Assembly: GCF_949628265.1 (NCBI RefSeq)
Contig: NC_088787.1
Location: 22,620,501-22,684,500 of the forward strand
DNA: 64,000 nt
Direction: 5' to 3'
Source: Cloeon dipterum
Lineage: Eukaryota > Arthropoda > Insecta > Ephemeroptera > Baetidae
In this document: positions 1 to 12,800 of the stretch, piece by piece
Position numbering within the stretch: the stretch's first letter is position 1
How the letters are laid out: each line of letters opens with the position of its first letter
Position numbers and translations under genes: made by a program
The notes under the pieces: model-generated
What the model was told of the DNA's origin: nothing
The model's database searches: none
The model's input: the letters and a program-made list of their open reading frames with translations, nothing else

Positions 1-219
1 AAGTGTTCAAAATAATCATTCAAAGTAAAACCCCACGGTTTTATTGCTCTTCAAAAGGGCACGAAACGAAAAGATTTAATCGCAGCTCAACTAGGAAAAA
101 ATTAATAAATGAAATGTGCTATTATCCAATTGTTCTTAATTTTCATAAAAATTGTCTTCATGAGAGGTACTTCTCTTGTTTCGCATAAAGAAAAGTTGCT
201 GACCGATATTTTCCCGCAG

Positions 220-3200
220 GTGCTGAATCAAACGCAGGACCACCGTCTAAGGGTGTTGACAAGCGCGGCCAAGGACCTGCAGATGTGGACCGTGATGGTG
301 CGCAAAATGAAAGCCATCTACCACGCGCTCAACATGTTCAACATGGACGTGACCCAAAAGTGCCTGATCGGCGAGTGCTGGGCGCCCCTGGCCGACCTCC
401 AAAGGGTCAGGCAGGCCCTGGCTGACGGCAGCGTAAGTGTTTTCTGCTGACGAAACAAATAAATATAATATATTATACAAAACAATGTAGACCGCAAGTG
501 GAATTCAAACCGGTCGTAAAAAAAACTTTTATCTTTCTGAGGCATCGCGATCTGTGAGTTATTTACACATAGGCCTGTTTTGTTTTCGTATAGAAAGAGG
601 TGGGCAGCTCGATTCCGTCGTTCCTCCAAGTGATTGATACTAAGGAGGTGCCGCCCACGTACAACCGTACGAATAAATTCACCAAAGCTTTCCAGAAACT
701 GATCGATTCGTACGGCGTCTCCAGTTACGGTGAAGTAAATCCAGGTGAGTTGATGCTATAAATAAACAAGGGGAGAAAACCGGATTGATATGCAATATGC
801 GCCAAATTTTCCAGCGCTTTACACCATCATCACGTTCCCATTCCTCTTCGCCGTCATGTTCGGCGACGCCGGGCACGGATTGATCGTCACCCTCTTTGGC
901 TTGTGGATGGTGCTCAAGGAAAAAAGTTTGATGAAAATCAAGACCAGCAGCGAGGTAATTGGCAACTTAAAAAATTGGAATAAAAATTATCGAAAATCGA
1001 TTCCAGTTTTGGAACATTCTTTTCGGCGGACGCTACATTATTTTGCTGATGGGGCTGTTCTCGATTTACACCGGATTCATATACAACGACGTGCTTTCTC
1101 GAGGCATGAACATTTTCGGCTCCAGGTGGATCAACCCTTACAACGCAACCACTTTGAGTGACAACGAAAACCTCGAAATCAACCCTTACGAAGGCTATCT
1201 AGGCACCCCTTACTACTTTGGAATTGATCCGGCTTGGATGGTTAGAAAAAATCGTTAAATAAAAAAATGCAAAGCACATTTAAGCGGGTTGAAAAGCTTA
1301 AGTTATATTTTAAATTTATAGTTGGCTGAAAATAAGATCATTTTCCTGAATTCCTACAAAATGAAAATGTCCATTATTTTCGGGGTGGTCCACATGATTT
1401 TCGGCGTATGCCTCAGCGTGGTCAACCACAGGTATTAATGCAATTGTTCTGGGACCAAACCTCATTTGCTGCTCCCCCGTTTAGGCATTTTGGCAACAAA
1501 ATATACATTCTGCTCGAGTTTGTGCCGCAGTTGCTGTTTTTGGTGCTGCTGTTTGCCTACATGGCCTTCATGATGCTCATCAAGTGGTGGCTCTACGGTC
1601 CTTTTGATGGTAATTGCACCAAGATAACTCCAAACGACGAGTAAACACTGCGGTCCGAATTGTTGTTTGCAGAACAGAGGTGGTCGCCGGGCTGCGCGCC
1701 CTCCATTCTCATCACTTTCATCAACATGCTGCTACAGTCCAAGTCGGAAGTGCTCAAGGGATGCGAAACTGAATTCATGTTCCCCTACCAGGTTCGACCT
1801 ATTTATACTTGTTTATTTTCATCCCAAGTTATTTAAAAAAAACTTGGGAGTTATAATGTTATTGAGTTACGCCATCACGTGTCCTATAAAATCAAACGGA
1901 GAAATGCATAGGGAAAAGAATGATGTCGTTAGACTGGTTTTGTCTTCTGCATGGTGTGCAAATAATGAATAATTTAATAACAAATAGGCTGCTGTCAAGA
2001 GCCGCTGATTCATCGTTTTAGAACTTCAGTTCTAGTGTTTTTTTTTTTCAATTTTTCCCTATTTTTCGAATAAAAAGTTTTTTGTGTTACAAATTGCTTT
2101 TAATGATATTTAAAATTGAGCGGACTAAAAATTTTAATAATGGTTTTTCAGTATTGGGTGCAAATTGCGTGTGTGCTCCTCGCCGTTTTGTGCGTGCCTG
2201 TGATGCTGTTTGGCAAGCCAATCTACTTGTCTATAAAGAACAAAAGAGCGCTGAAAAGAGTGAGTTTCATCTAGTTTATTTTCGTCTGTTTCCATTTTCC
2301 GCCTCCTTTTAGACGAATTCGCCGAAAAATCGCTATCGATTGCTGCCAATAAAAAACTAATTAAAATTAAACGTCGACAGGAGTCCCTCCACGGTCACGA
2401 AAACCCACAGGGCATCGAACTGTCTGAGGAGCTTGGCTTGAACCCTGAGCCGGCGAAAAAAGGGATGGGCGGCCACGGCGGCCACGACGATGACGAGGAA
2501 TTCTCGTTTGGGGAGGCCATGGTGCACCAGAGCATCCATACCATTGAGTACGTCTTGTCCACCGTGTCGCACACAGCGTCCTACTTGCGACTCTGGGCCC
2601 TTTCCCTCGCTCACTCGCGTAAGTTAAAAATTGTAATAAAATCTTGATTTTTTTTTAATGCGATAAAAACAAAATTTATTAAAATAATTGGAAAAATTTT
2701 TTACCATCAATTTAATTCATATTTAAATACAACGCCTCCTCTGACACCCAGCAGTTTATCCTAAATTGCTTTACGACTCTCCGAAATGGCTTCCATTGAT
2801 AAATTAATTTATATATAATAACATTATTTTAATTTTAAAGACTCTAGTTCAACGTTCCTTCATTAAAACACATTTTAATTACAAATCACACTATTTTCAG
2901 AGCTGTCTGAAGTGCTGTGGACGAAAGTATTGAAAATAGGATTGTCTATTAAAGGCCCCGCCGGGCCCGTGGCAATATTTTTGATATTCGGCGCGTGGGC
3001 CTGTCTCACCATCTCGATTTTGGTCTTGATGGAGGGGCTTTCTGCCTTCCTGCACACCCTCCGCTTGCATTGGTACGTTTCAAACTGCAATTTCAAACTC
3101 ATCGTAGAGTTGTTAATTTTTTAATCACGCAGGGTGGAGTTCATGAACAAATTCTACCAGGGTGAGGGCTACGCTTTCGCGCCGTTTTCCTTCAAGAAGA

Positions 3201-3235
3201 TCCTCAAACACGAGTCGAGCGAGGAAGACGCGTGA
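220..3235 (+). CDS. Vha100: V-type proton ATPase 116 kDa subunit a, C-terminal part (5' partial)
   Basis: Subunit a of the membrane V0 sector carries protons across the membrane as the c-ring turns. Eleven exons join in frame: 220-432, 594-744, 815-954, 1007-1240, 1322-1431, 1485-1609, 1673-1791, 2152-2259, 2381-2618, 2901-3072 and 3133-3235, giving 570 residues and a TGA stop. The family's full length is about 830, so roughly 260 N-terminal residues lie before the window; bases 1-219 are intron. Visible hallmarks are FGDAGHG, FGGRYI, the PVMLFGKP segment, a His/Asp-rich GGHDDDEE loop, and [14 protein letters not shown], whose arginine is the conserved one needed for proton transport. Several hydrophobic membrane segments alternate through the chain. 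The donors after 1240 (GTTAGA) and 1791 (GTTCGA) are weak but keep frame and family alignment. The family is certain; which paralogue (tissue isoform) is not. Confidence 0.96.
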
Positions 3236-3415
3236 TTCAGGCGCACTTTGCTCTCTCACGAGACGGTCATGCCAGTACTTTGATATCCGATTTTGTCACA
3301 CACGTATTTTATAATTATTTTTATATTACTGATGTTGATATTCAGCGATATTTAGTCATTCTTCTTGCCATGTAGCGGTGAAGCATTGGGCCAACTGTGT
3401 TTGTGTATATACTGC

Positions 3416-3421
3416 AATAAA
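3416..3421 (+). terminator. Poly(A) signal of the V-ATPase subunit a gene
   Basis: A canonical AATAAA lies about 180 bp after the stop codon at 3235, giving a short 3' UTR. Confidence 0.7.
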
Positions 3422-3890
3422 TTGTGATGTATTTTGAATTTACGTCGGACTTTTCACTAAAAACCTTCACTATAATATAAGTCAGTAGAAACAAGACAAT
3501 CGGATTCACTGATTCTGGTGATAAAATATTTAAATTCCACTCTCGTACCCGAGTAGCTGAAGCGATATCAACCGCCAAGTGTCTGCCAGCGTCGAAGTGA
3601 AAAGCGAGTTTGTCTCTCTGCCATTCAATGCAAGAAGTGTACTCAATGCCATTCCATTAACCTGCTTCTAATTAAGGTCAGTGGAAAGGTCGAACACCTG
3701 CTTATGTTAGAGCGGTACCTTTTTCAGCATCTGATATTATTATTTATGTAATAGAATAATCCACTATTGTGTTGGCTAATGACTTATAAAAGAATTTTTC
3801 TGAAAATAATTAAAAAAATAGTACATATATTTAACAAGAAAAATACTAACTATCAAACCACAAACCATGCTTAAGACAGTCGGAAAAGGC

Positions 3891-3895
3891 AAAAA
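3891..3895 (-). terminator. RNA polymerase III terminator of tRNA-Glu
   Basis: A run of five T on the minus strand begins two bases after the tRNA 3' end, the usual Pol III stop. Confidence 0.85.
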
Positions 3896-3896
3896 G

Positions 3897-3968
3897 TTCC
3901 CATACCGGGAGTCGAACCCGGGCCGCCTGGGTGAAAGCCAGGAATCCTAACCGCTAGACCATATGGGA
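3897..3968 (-). tRNA. tRNA-Glu (anticodon UUC)
   Basis: The reverse complement folds as a 72-nt cloverleaf. The seven-base acceptor arms, TCCCATA and TATGGGA, pair perfectly, followed by discriminator A. The D-arm A box contains GGTCTAGCGGTTAGGAT. The anticodon stem CCTGG/CCAGG holds the loop CTTTCAC, so the anticodon is TTC. The T arm includes the B box GGTTCGACTC. There is no intron. All invariant positions look intact, so this should be a functional RNA polymerase III gene lying alone between two protein genes. Confidence 0.97.
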
Positions 3969-6600
3969 CTGATGGAAGTTGACGGTATTCACACAGTATA
4001 TGTATACAATGAAATTGCCAGCGCCGCTCCATCGGCAAGTAGAGGAACTAGCACACCTTGCGGCAGATGCGCCACGCAGATACGTAGCAGGTCCTGTGAC
4101 ACGCGGTATCAAATTAAATTTATAAATATTGTTATTGCTCAATGCGTATTCTTTAAAATTATTGAACATAACTTAAAATTTAATAGTTAAAAGTTGGCCT
4201 TTTCCTCATTTCAGCGTTGATAATTTAAATAAAAGTCAACATGATATCTAACGATTGCGACTCATTCTTAAAACTGAAATACGCAGCCTGCGACAAATTC
4301 ATCATACCAAGATTTAACAAGATTTATGATGCTTTGGTACTGCACTGATTGTGAGTACCGTGAGCAGTGAAATGAACAAATGAAACTCATTGTCAGTGCT
4401 GGTGGTTTTTATAATTTTATTTTTATTATTATTTTAGAAGTTCCTTTAATTTTGGGAAACATTATTTGTGCTCACTGGGCCACTAAATGGAAGTCTGTCA
4501 ACGGCCTTAGATGACAAAATACGTTGTCACATCTTTTCAAATATGATATTTTTATACTCCAAGAGTGGTCGTTTGATTTGATTCGACAAACAGACGTGAA
4601 ATTAAACATTAGCAGATATGAAGAGAACCGAAAGCAAAAATATATCATGTGCAGGCCGATTTTCATAATTTATTACAATTTACTGTAACATATTAACATT
4701 TTATTATTTCCACTCTTTCTAGCAAATTCCCAAGTGGTTGGGACCATTTGGGCCACCAAATGATGTTCTGTGTTTTCCCAACAAAAAGATAAGGTTGTTA
4801 AATTTAGGATTCCCCTCGGCTTAGTGACGTAACTGTGAGCATGTGTGCGTTTGTTTCAATTGAACAGGTATTATAATCTTCAATATAATTTTTATATTTC
4901 CTTTACCGAGTCTCTCGACAGTCAAATTCTTCTGCTAAATACTGCCAGTTAAAATCGCGGCTAATTTAATTATTGGATGAAAATAGTTTTTTGCAGTTAA
5001 GTAATAATAATAAAATTGACCTCATTTATTTAGTTGTATGAATTTTTTATTTAAGTTTCAGTGATCTACTTTCATGCACAACTCCTCTGTAAAAAATTGT
5101 CTATTCAGTGCGTCACAAAAAATATTATGAAGTCAAACGGCTGACAGGCGTTTCTATTATCAAGTGCTGCGGCCTTGACTTCAGCTGGTGCAAAACTTTG
5201 AAAGTGAAAGACGGACGGCGTGAATTGCAATGAAGTTGCTGACGTAAATTAAATTTGGATGCCAAATTGCAAGAGCAAGAACGTTCATGGGGGCTTCGTT
5301 TTAAAATTGGCAAGTTCAAGACAAGAATATAAATGTTTTGATTGTCATTCAAGGGTGCACATTTGGCATTAGCACGCGTAAGTATATTAGTTTTGCATTA
5401 GTTTAGAAAGATTTGTGTATTAAAGAATAACCTCCAACGTACAACTTGGGATTTTGTGATATCTCAATATTTTGCTCAAGTTTTAAGCTAATCAAATACT
5501 TTCAATGCCGAAATCCGATTAAATAATTTTAAACCAAGTATACAATTCCTGGCATTTATAATCGATAGAGTAAGCAAATAAATTTAAAAAAATCGTCGTT
5601 GAAAATAATTCAATGAAGAATTGTAAAACGAAAAATATATCATTCATTGATCACATATTTTTTTAGCAACGAATAAAAATGGATGAAACCCTTAGAATTT
5701 AAACGAAAGGCAGATACAAAATTTTCTGATTAGGGGAGCCTACGATCAAATCCAACATATTTGCTAAGAACGACGTCATTTTCAAAAATTTTCTCATCAC
5801 TGCCTGAATCGGGAATAAAAAACAAATATCAAGTTAATCCCGCGAGCGGCCGACAGAAAAACAAACTCTCTTGAGTGATGATGTGAAAAGATGCCAGTCA
5901 GTCAAAGATCAATCAGCGCGTGCCACCGCGCTCTGCTCTCGCTCAACTTTAGCGGCAACAGGGGTGCAAAACGAGCTGACGGGTGGAACAGCGGAACAGG
6001 TGCTGCGAAAATGCAGATTGGATATGGGAAAAAACGGGCGAAAAAATCTCCGGGGAAGCGTGAATTAATTGCGAATTTCCACTTGGCATGAGCTGCGACT
6101 TTTTTTATACCTCACTGCTTTTACTCTAGATATATTTGAAATTCAATGGGATAAAAATGTAAATTTTAGCACTGTTAAAGTATACACATCTAAATTATAC
6201 GAATGCAAATATTTTGGTTTATCGATTGTATAAGAAATTGTCTGAAAGAATTGTGCCCGGTGTGGGAAACTTAAAAAACATTTGTGAAGAAATATTTCGT
6301 GTATGTCCTTGACCAAAATGCAAATAAAATGATAATGTGTTTGAGACTGAATTTTTTTCCTTGGTGCAGGAATAACAAAAACATTATGTGCATATCTTGT
6401 CCTTCTCCCAAGCAATGTCATGCAAAAGTATCTCTTTCCGTGTCAAAAAAAAACCAATTGACAATAACAAGAGCATGGACATAAAATAATTCCATTCGAA
6501 ATTGCTGCTGAAATTAATTTCTGATCAGAAATTTTTCCATCGATATAATGAAAATTTTAGGGAATTTTTGCTTTTCGTCTAGTTTTTTCGCACGCCAAAA
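3969..6600. other. Intergenic region, no gene recognised
   Basis: AT-rich DNA between tRNA-Glu and the aminopeptidase promoter. No open frame resembles a known protein or shows coding character. A GC-richer stretch at about 5840-6070 contains an initiator-like CAGTCAGTC and could be an upstream promoter or untranslated exon, but nothing proves it. Confidence 0.5.
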
Positions 6601-6639
6601 TTTAAACCTTGCATTGTTTGGTCGGGAATTGGCACTTAT

Positions 6640-6824
6640 GCGACGGCAAAAAGCGCGCGACGCGGCGGGAGCGAGGTGGAGCCGAGTGCGCCGGTGCCGC
6701 GGCCGGGCCGCATCACTGGAGCACCGAAGAAGGGTCCGTCAGTCGCGGGTCAGCCGCTCCGAACGCCGGAGTCACTCGCCTCCACCTGCCCTGTCCTGTC
6801 CTGCCTTCACTGCATGGCTTCCCG
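6640..6824 (+). promoter_or_regulatory. Candidate promoter and 5' UTR of the aminopeptidase gene
   Basis: This GC-rich island in AT-rich surroundings contains initiator-like TCAGT at about 6739 and leads to ATG 6825 and a strong donor (CAG|GTAAAC) at 6845. It has no TATA box that I can see. The transcription start is inferred. It is assigned to the aminopeptidase because the short reading frame after 6825 joins the acceptor at 14339 in frame. Confidence 0.5.
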
Positions 6825-6828
6825 ATGA
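6814..6828 (+). other. Four-codon upstream ORF overlapping the predicted start (ATGA)
   Basis: ATG GCT TCC CGA TGA encodes MASR and stops on the TGA that overlaps ATG 6825. The ATGA arrangement would allow a terminating ribosome to restart one base back. Both ATGs have weak Kozak contexts. Confidence 0.45.
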
Positions 6829-9800
6829 GCAAAGTCAGCCCGCAGGTAAACAAACGCCGCTTAAATGGGGTGACACGCCCGCCAACTCCGCCTTCCGCTC
6901 AGTGTGAGGGGTGCACTCTCGTGGTTTTAATTTTCCTGAGTGTTATCAGCTGATTTGCACGCATTGGAATGGTCCATGTTCCATATATGTTTACATTTTT
7001 TATGAAAAATTAGATCTTTTCCTATGGTAAAAATTTGCTTTAATCATGTTAAATGATTTTTTTTAGCAAAAATGGGATGGTTTTCGAACTTTCATGGTAT
7101 CATTTGTTTCCTTGTGGAAGATACGGTTGCACAGCAATCTTCTCGCGTTAAGTGCACACAATTCCTATTAAATATTTTCCTTTTCTGATTTGTCGAAACC
7201 TTTCCGCAGTCATTTATATCTTAAGATAATTTCCACCCTTTCTATATTCACAATTTTCAATTTTAGAGCAGATTTTTTGCTATAAAACGTTCTTATTTTA
7301 TTTTGTAAATTAACGACACCGCATGGTGTACGGTTTGAAGTCGGTCCGCGGGGATGAAAGTCTCTGAGCTGTCATTACGAGTGTTCTGACATGCGGCCTT
7401 TGCCAAAGTTCAGTGGCGCGCGAACACCTGTGCTCGTTGCAGTGGATGAGGGTTGTTTTGAAATCTGCGTGAATTATTTAGCGGGAGCCGGCCTCTCTTG
7501 TGTTTCCGACAGGCAATCTCGGCCTTTTAGCTGCAGGCTGATCAAAATTTCACTCATGTCGTGCTCTGAGTCATAATAAAAAACGGAGGAACGTCGGGAA
7601 ATAAGGAGAACTCTCCTAATTCATCGCTGTAGGCGCGGCGTAGAATTCGTTGAAAGAGGATCGTTGATATTTCCCTATGATATAATTTCGTGATTTGGTT
7701 TAATCGCTATTGTATTCAGGGCTGGGAATGGATATTAAGCGTATTCTTCGCGGTTTTTTGCAGCCAGTTCCTCCCGCATTTTTGGTGCTCATGAAAAATT
7801 ACATTTAAAATGTAAAAAAAATCAAAAACCCACGAGTCAACAAAAACGCAAAAACCCGTTCCCTCTCCATGTAAGGAATTTGTTCATTATAAAACCCTAA
7901 GGTGCAAAAAACCCACAATACTGGTAAATACCGCACTGCAAGTTTGGGAATCTCCCTGGGAGATACCCAGCCCAGATTGTATTGCACCATCAACTATTTT
8001 CCTGCTTATAAGCCATCAGTTTTTAGATTTCGAGTGAATTAACTGTTATGTGATCCGGTGCTCTCAAGATATCTCCACTCTGATTCAGTAAAATTGTATT
8101 TTCAACCTTAGCGCTCATTGATATTGCTGTTTTGAATGACAAAACCGGCACTCTCAAGGAATTTTGCATTTTGTAAAAAAAATACAGGAAATGACAGAAA
8201 GTTATTTCCAATTTAGATAAGTAGTGGCTATATTTGGTGCTTACATCTCGACTCTGATACAAAGAGCACACTCTTTTAATTATATTTTGCAAACATCAAG
8301 TCAACCAAGTCAATGTATATTGTTTCTATCCAATCTATGAGGAAAATGACACATGCTAGAGAAAAAGTTGTCTGTTTAGGAATAAGTGAAATATAATTTC
8401 TTAAGTTGCTTTACATTTAAGCATGATGTGTGTACATGAGATATTTAGAAATGTGGAATGCTGCCTTTCTTGACAATCTTTTTTTTAAACTCAAGTTAGA
8501 ATGCGAGATATTTGTAAACAGAGATGTAAATACCTCAAAAGCATATTTAAACACGAAGTATCTCAGAGTTACAAAATAGCTTGTTGGAAAAGACCGTTTC
8601 ATTTAAATTTAAATTGTCCTATCAGAAGACCCACAATAATAGATTAATTGTCATATTATTATTGTTTTGGTTTATCTATTTGCTGTAGGGGCTTCATTCA
8701 GCAGGGCGTGAAATAGTTTTATATATTCAATTGGACAGCCCACGTGACTAGTGTAAGTTTATTGGAGGGGTTAACAGACTTCTTGTTTGATATACTGGAC
8801 TTTCGATCTTTCGAACTGCAGTAGTTGCTTAGAGGTACGTCGTTGAAGAACTATAGTACTTAATAGTGCAGGAAGAATACAGGTATGAGTTTTAACTTGA
8901 GTCCAAACTGACAAATAGCATGATTGTTGATTTCGCTGAGGTCTTTTTAAAACGCTGGTGTGAAATAATCAACAGATGTTTATACTTGAATATTTAACAC
9001 TGGGATCAAAATTAATTTATTTTTCAAGCTATGATCTCAGCTGACGGATCAATTATTTAAAGTCCATATGATTATAAATTTTCACCATACGCAAGTTTCT
9101 GAGTTTAATTATTGAGTAAAACCATTATTTACCTTGAATTATATTAATATATAACGGGAAAAATAATCGTAGTTTTTAGTGCTTGGTACACTGGATAATC
9201 CGAATAGTGTTGGTTTCCTCTCAAAATACCAGCAAAACAAATTTTCAACCCTATGTCAACTACACTATTAATTTATACAACAGGGTACCAATAAGTGTAC
9301 AACATAATTTATTCTACTTTGAAAATCGTTTGAAAAACTATTCCATCAACATGATTTTTGTGTGAATGCCTCACAAAATCTCGCAAGGTGATAGCAGGGA
9401 ATTCTTTGATGCAATGTTTATCATCGCTAATTGCTCAACAAGTTAGAAAAAGAACTGTTAATCTGCTGCAAGATGCAGAGTGTAAAAACACAGAGGAAAT
9501 GCAAGTAACACGGAATCGCGTTATTGCAAACACTACACACTAGCATGCGCGTTCAATCACTTAACTCGCGTTCTTTTCTCTTCTGCAGCGTCACTTCTTG
9601 TGCATTTCACGATTCCGCCTCCTCCTCTCGTCCCAGAACAATTAACTCGACTAAACAATCGTAAACTATCATAACTACAGTCCGCGGAGCAAATAATGAT
9701 ACGTATGCATAATAATGCACATCGCTTATGCATGCATGTACGCGTGCGTGCTTTGTTATTGTGAGCGTTTCTCATTTCACACGTAATTGTCTCGAGTGAT

Positions 9801-12800
9801 AATTACAACCTCTGCTGCTCTCTCACTAATCTCACTTTATTGCGCGATAAAAACGGACTGCACTTTCAATTTTACTCTACGCTTATAAATCGAACAGTTT
9901 GGACGCGGAATATGGGTCGCAAGAAATCAGGTCCCGACCGTGTCAGCTGTGCAAAGATAATGGAAAAACGCGAACGGCGTACTTGCACACTTTTTGCTGA
10001 GAGCACAAATAATTTGCTCGAGAAAGTCGCGCGTGTCAGTAGAGCGAGTGCAGCAATTCATCTAGTTTATCTCGCTACAAGGGATGCGGAAGATAAAATG
10101 ATCGAAAGGAGGAAGAAAATACGCCAGTGCAAACTTTTCCCAAGCTGAAGTGGAACATAAGTTGACTGAGGGTGCGATAATGACCCCATAAAGTCAAGTC
10201 AAAAGCGTTTTACTAAACGCCTTTTGACAAGAAAATGAGAAGGAGTTGCTCCAGTTGATGGTCTGTATGGATAAGAGTCCCTTTCAATAATGAATTTAGT
10301 ACTTCAGTAAAGTAGTAAAGTTCAATCAATGTGAATTTAAGAAAAATAAACAAGTTTTCATTGCATTAAGAAGCTTACAGTAAAATAACTACAGCTGATA
10401 AAAAGTGGATAAAATTAATTAATCTTACGCTTTGGTTCATTTTAAAATCATGATCAAATATATGAAGTGCAGCATGCCTATATAGTTAACATTGACGCAC
10501 AAGTTGCCTTTTGACCGGATCTGAATGACAACATTAAGCAGGCGAATATAAGAAGTTGCTGAAATATATTTCACATCTTGGCTGCCCGCGGCAAAGTTCT
10601 ATTCCGCGCCACTGCGAGAAACGAGCTGGCAAAAGCCTCAAAGGGATTCGCCCGTGTGGCTGGTTGTCGATAAAACTAGACAGAGCAGATAGAGAAAAAA
10701 GTGCAGCATCCGATATTTTGCTGTCTCGGGGCAATGCGCATTTCGCTTGAGTCCTTTAACACACTGACTGCAGGCATCTAACTCTGTCATTACTTGAGAC
10801 ACACAGCTGCCAATTAGAAACAAAATCTCGCGTGTGCCACTTCAAAGGAGGCAGCAGCCTCTAGACCGATTCGCACCTCTCTGAGATAGCGCGCAGTTGT
10901 CTGCACTACACACGAAAACAGCAATTTGGAAACGCCGACACGTCGGAATTTAATTGAGCATTGTTTTGATTTTCATAGTATCCAGCCTCGGGATGGGGAA
11001 ACTTCTGTTCAAATTTTCAGTCGTTTGCTATTGAGGGCGAAGAATTCTATGAAAATCATTTTGAAATTGACTTTAATAAGGCAGATGCTAATTATCCGGC
11101 AGCCAGAATGAATGAGCTATTTCGTCGCTTTTGCAGATTCAGGTCACCTTTTATATATGAGTCCGATAATGAAATGCTTCTCAACGTAGCACGCTGCGCA
11201 CAAGATTTCGATTTTCAAAGCGCTCGGAGGCAATTAACTCCGGAATTAAATCAGCATAGAAGCGACGTGGTTGCAGATTGCTCGCTGTAGCCGAGTTCAA
11301 ATAAGATTTCCGCCTCGCTGACTTCTTGTTTTGCATGCGGAGCGCACAGGTCCGCAGTCCGCACTTTGTGCCGCACTTAGATATTGCCTACGTTGTTAAT
11401 AAAAACTGAAGAACTAAAAAAAACTAAGAACCATGTTGAGTTAAAACTCTATACTGCTTTAAATCTGAAAAAATAGTCGTGTGACAAAAATTATTCTTAA
11501 ATTTATCAGTATATAAATCTAATTTATTTAACTAAAATTAAATCATTGACCGGTGTGATGTTACAAAGTGGTCTTAACGATTTCCCGACGCGTGAGTTCG
11601 TCGACTTTAGAACATAAACAAACATGAGCTACAGTCAATTATGTAACTCACTTGCTTATCTTTTCTCCCGAAATGAAAGTCAGGCAGGCGACACGAATGG
11701 TTTGTTCACGTGACAAATGAAATTTCTGCGGTTCATTGACAAACAGTCACGTCTAGCCATGTCCTTTTTAAATGAGGTAATTTGACATAAAAGCTTAACT
11801 AATTTTGCATGTTATAAAAATTGATTTAAATTTTAGGCACTGATCCAGTTGCAATTATTAAATTATTTCGCCACGTTGAGGAAGGTCAAACTCCAACTAA
11901 AATCGCAGGTTTGCTACAAAGTTTCGCTGTGAAGCTATTGACAAACACGCAACACGCGCGGTGTTTTCCTTGGCAAATCAGCCGTCGGTATAGCAACCGG
12001 CGTAATGACACGACACTGTGCCTCATGCATATTAATCAGCATCTCACTCATTGTCGCGTAGTCGCCGTGGCCACGTGACCATCCCACTACTTGCTCCTAG
12101 GCGCGGGCACCGGGCACACAACAACGTGCTATTTTTCAAGCTAGGCCACACGGCCGGCTCGGTTTTTTTACGCTCATCAACTTCGGCTCGTTTGGATTAC
12201 GCGCGCACCCAGCCGTGCGTTGGGTGTTTCAACCACCATTAATTTCAGCGCGGATTTGGCCAACCGCGCGAACATGACACTTCACACTAGCTGCCAGCGC
12301 TATTAAAGGCCGCCTCCAACTAAAAATACATATCACCATCGAGATGTGAATTAATATATAATCGACTTTCACCGCGCGCGTGATGTTGGGTCATACCCGG
12401 GCTGGAAAGGCGACAGGTGACATAAATCGCCCGACCAGCGCAACGGTCTTCCCTCGTCCATCCACGCGCGTTGCATGAGCCCAGCACGCATTGTTATCGT
12501 CTACGTCCGGTGCACGCACCATAAAACCTCCTTTTGCTGCGTAATATAGGCTTGCGTATAGCGAGAGCGCGACCGCTGACGACTGCGAATGAATGGACAG
12601 ATGCTGCGAAACGCGGTCGACTTGCATTGGCTTGTTATGTTGTCTATTGTGGACAAGGGGAGTGCAATACGGCAATCCGACATTTCTAAGGCCAATTTTT
12701 AAAAATAAAATTACTAAATTTCTACAGTCGAACTAGGTTCATAAGTGTCTGTTAATTTAGCATGCCTCTAAGGGAAAACTTTGATTAAAAAAGAGGTTTT

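Noticed and set aside
1-219. Open frames before the first V-ATPase exon
   Set aside because: They end in the TTTTCCCGCAG acceptor region and do not match subunit a, so this is intron sequence.
12391-12675. Minus-strand open frame inside the aminopeptidase intron
   Set aside because: No recognisable domain and no flanking splice logic; two overlapping frames are open here, which fits GC-rich non-coding DNA.
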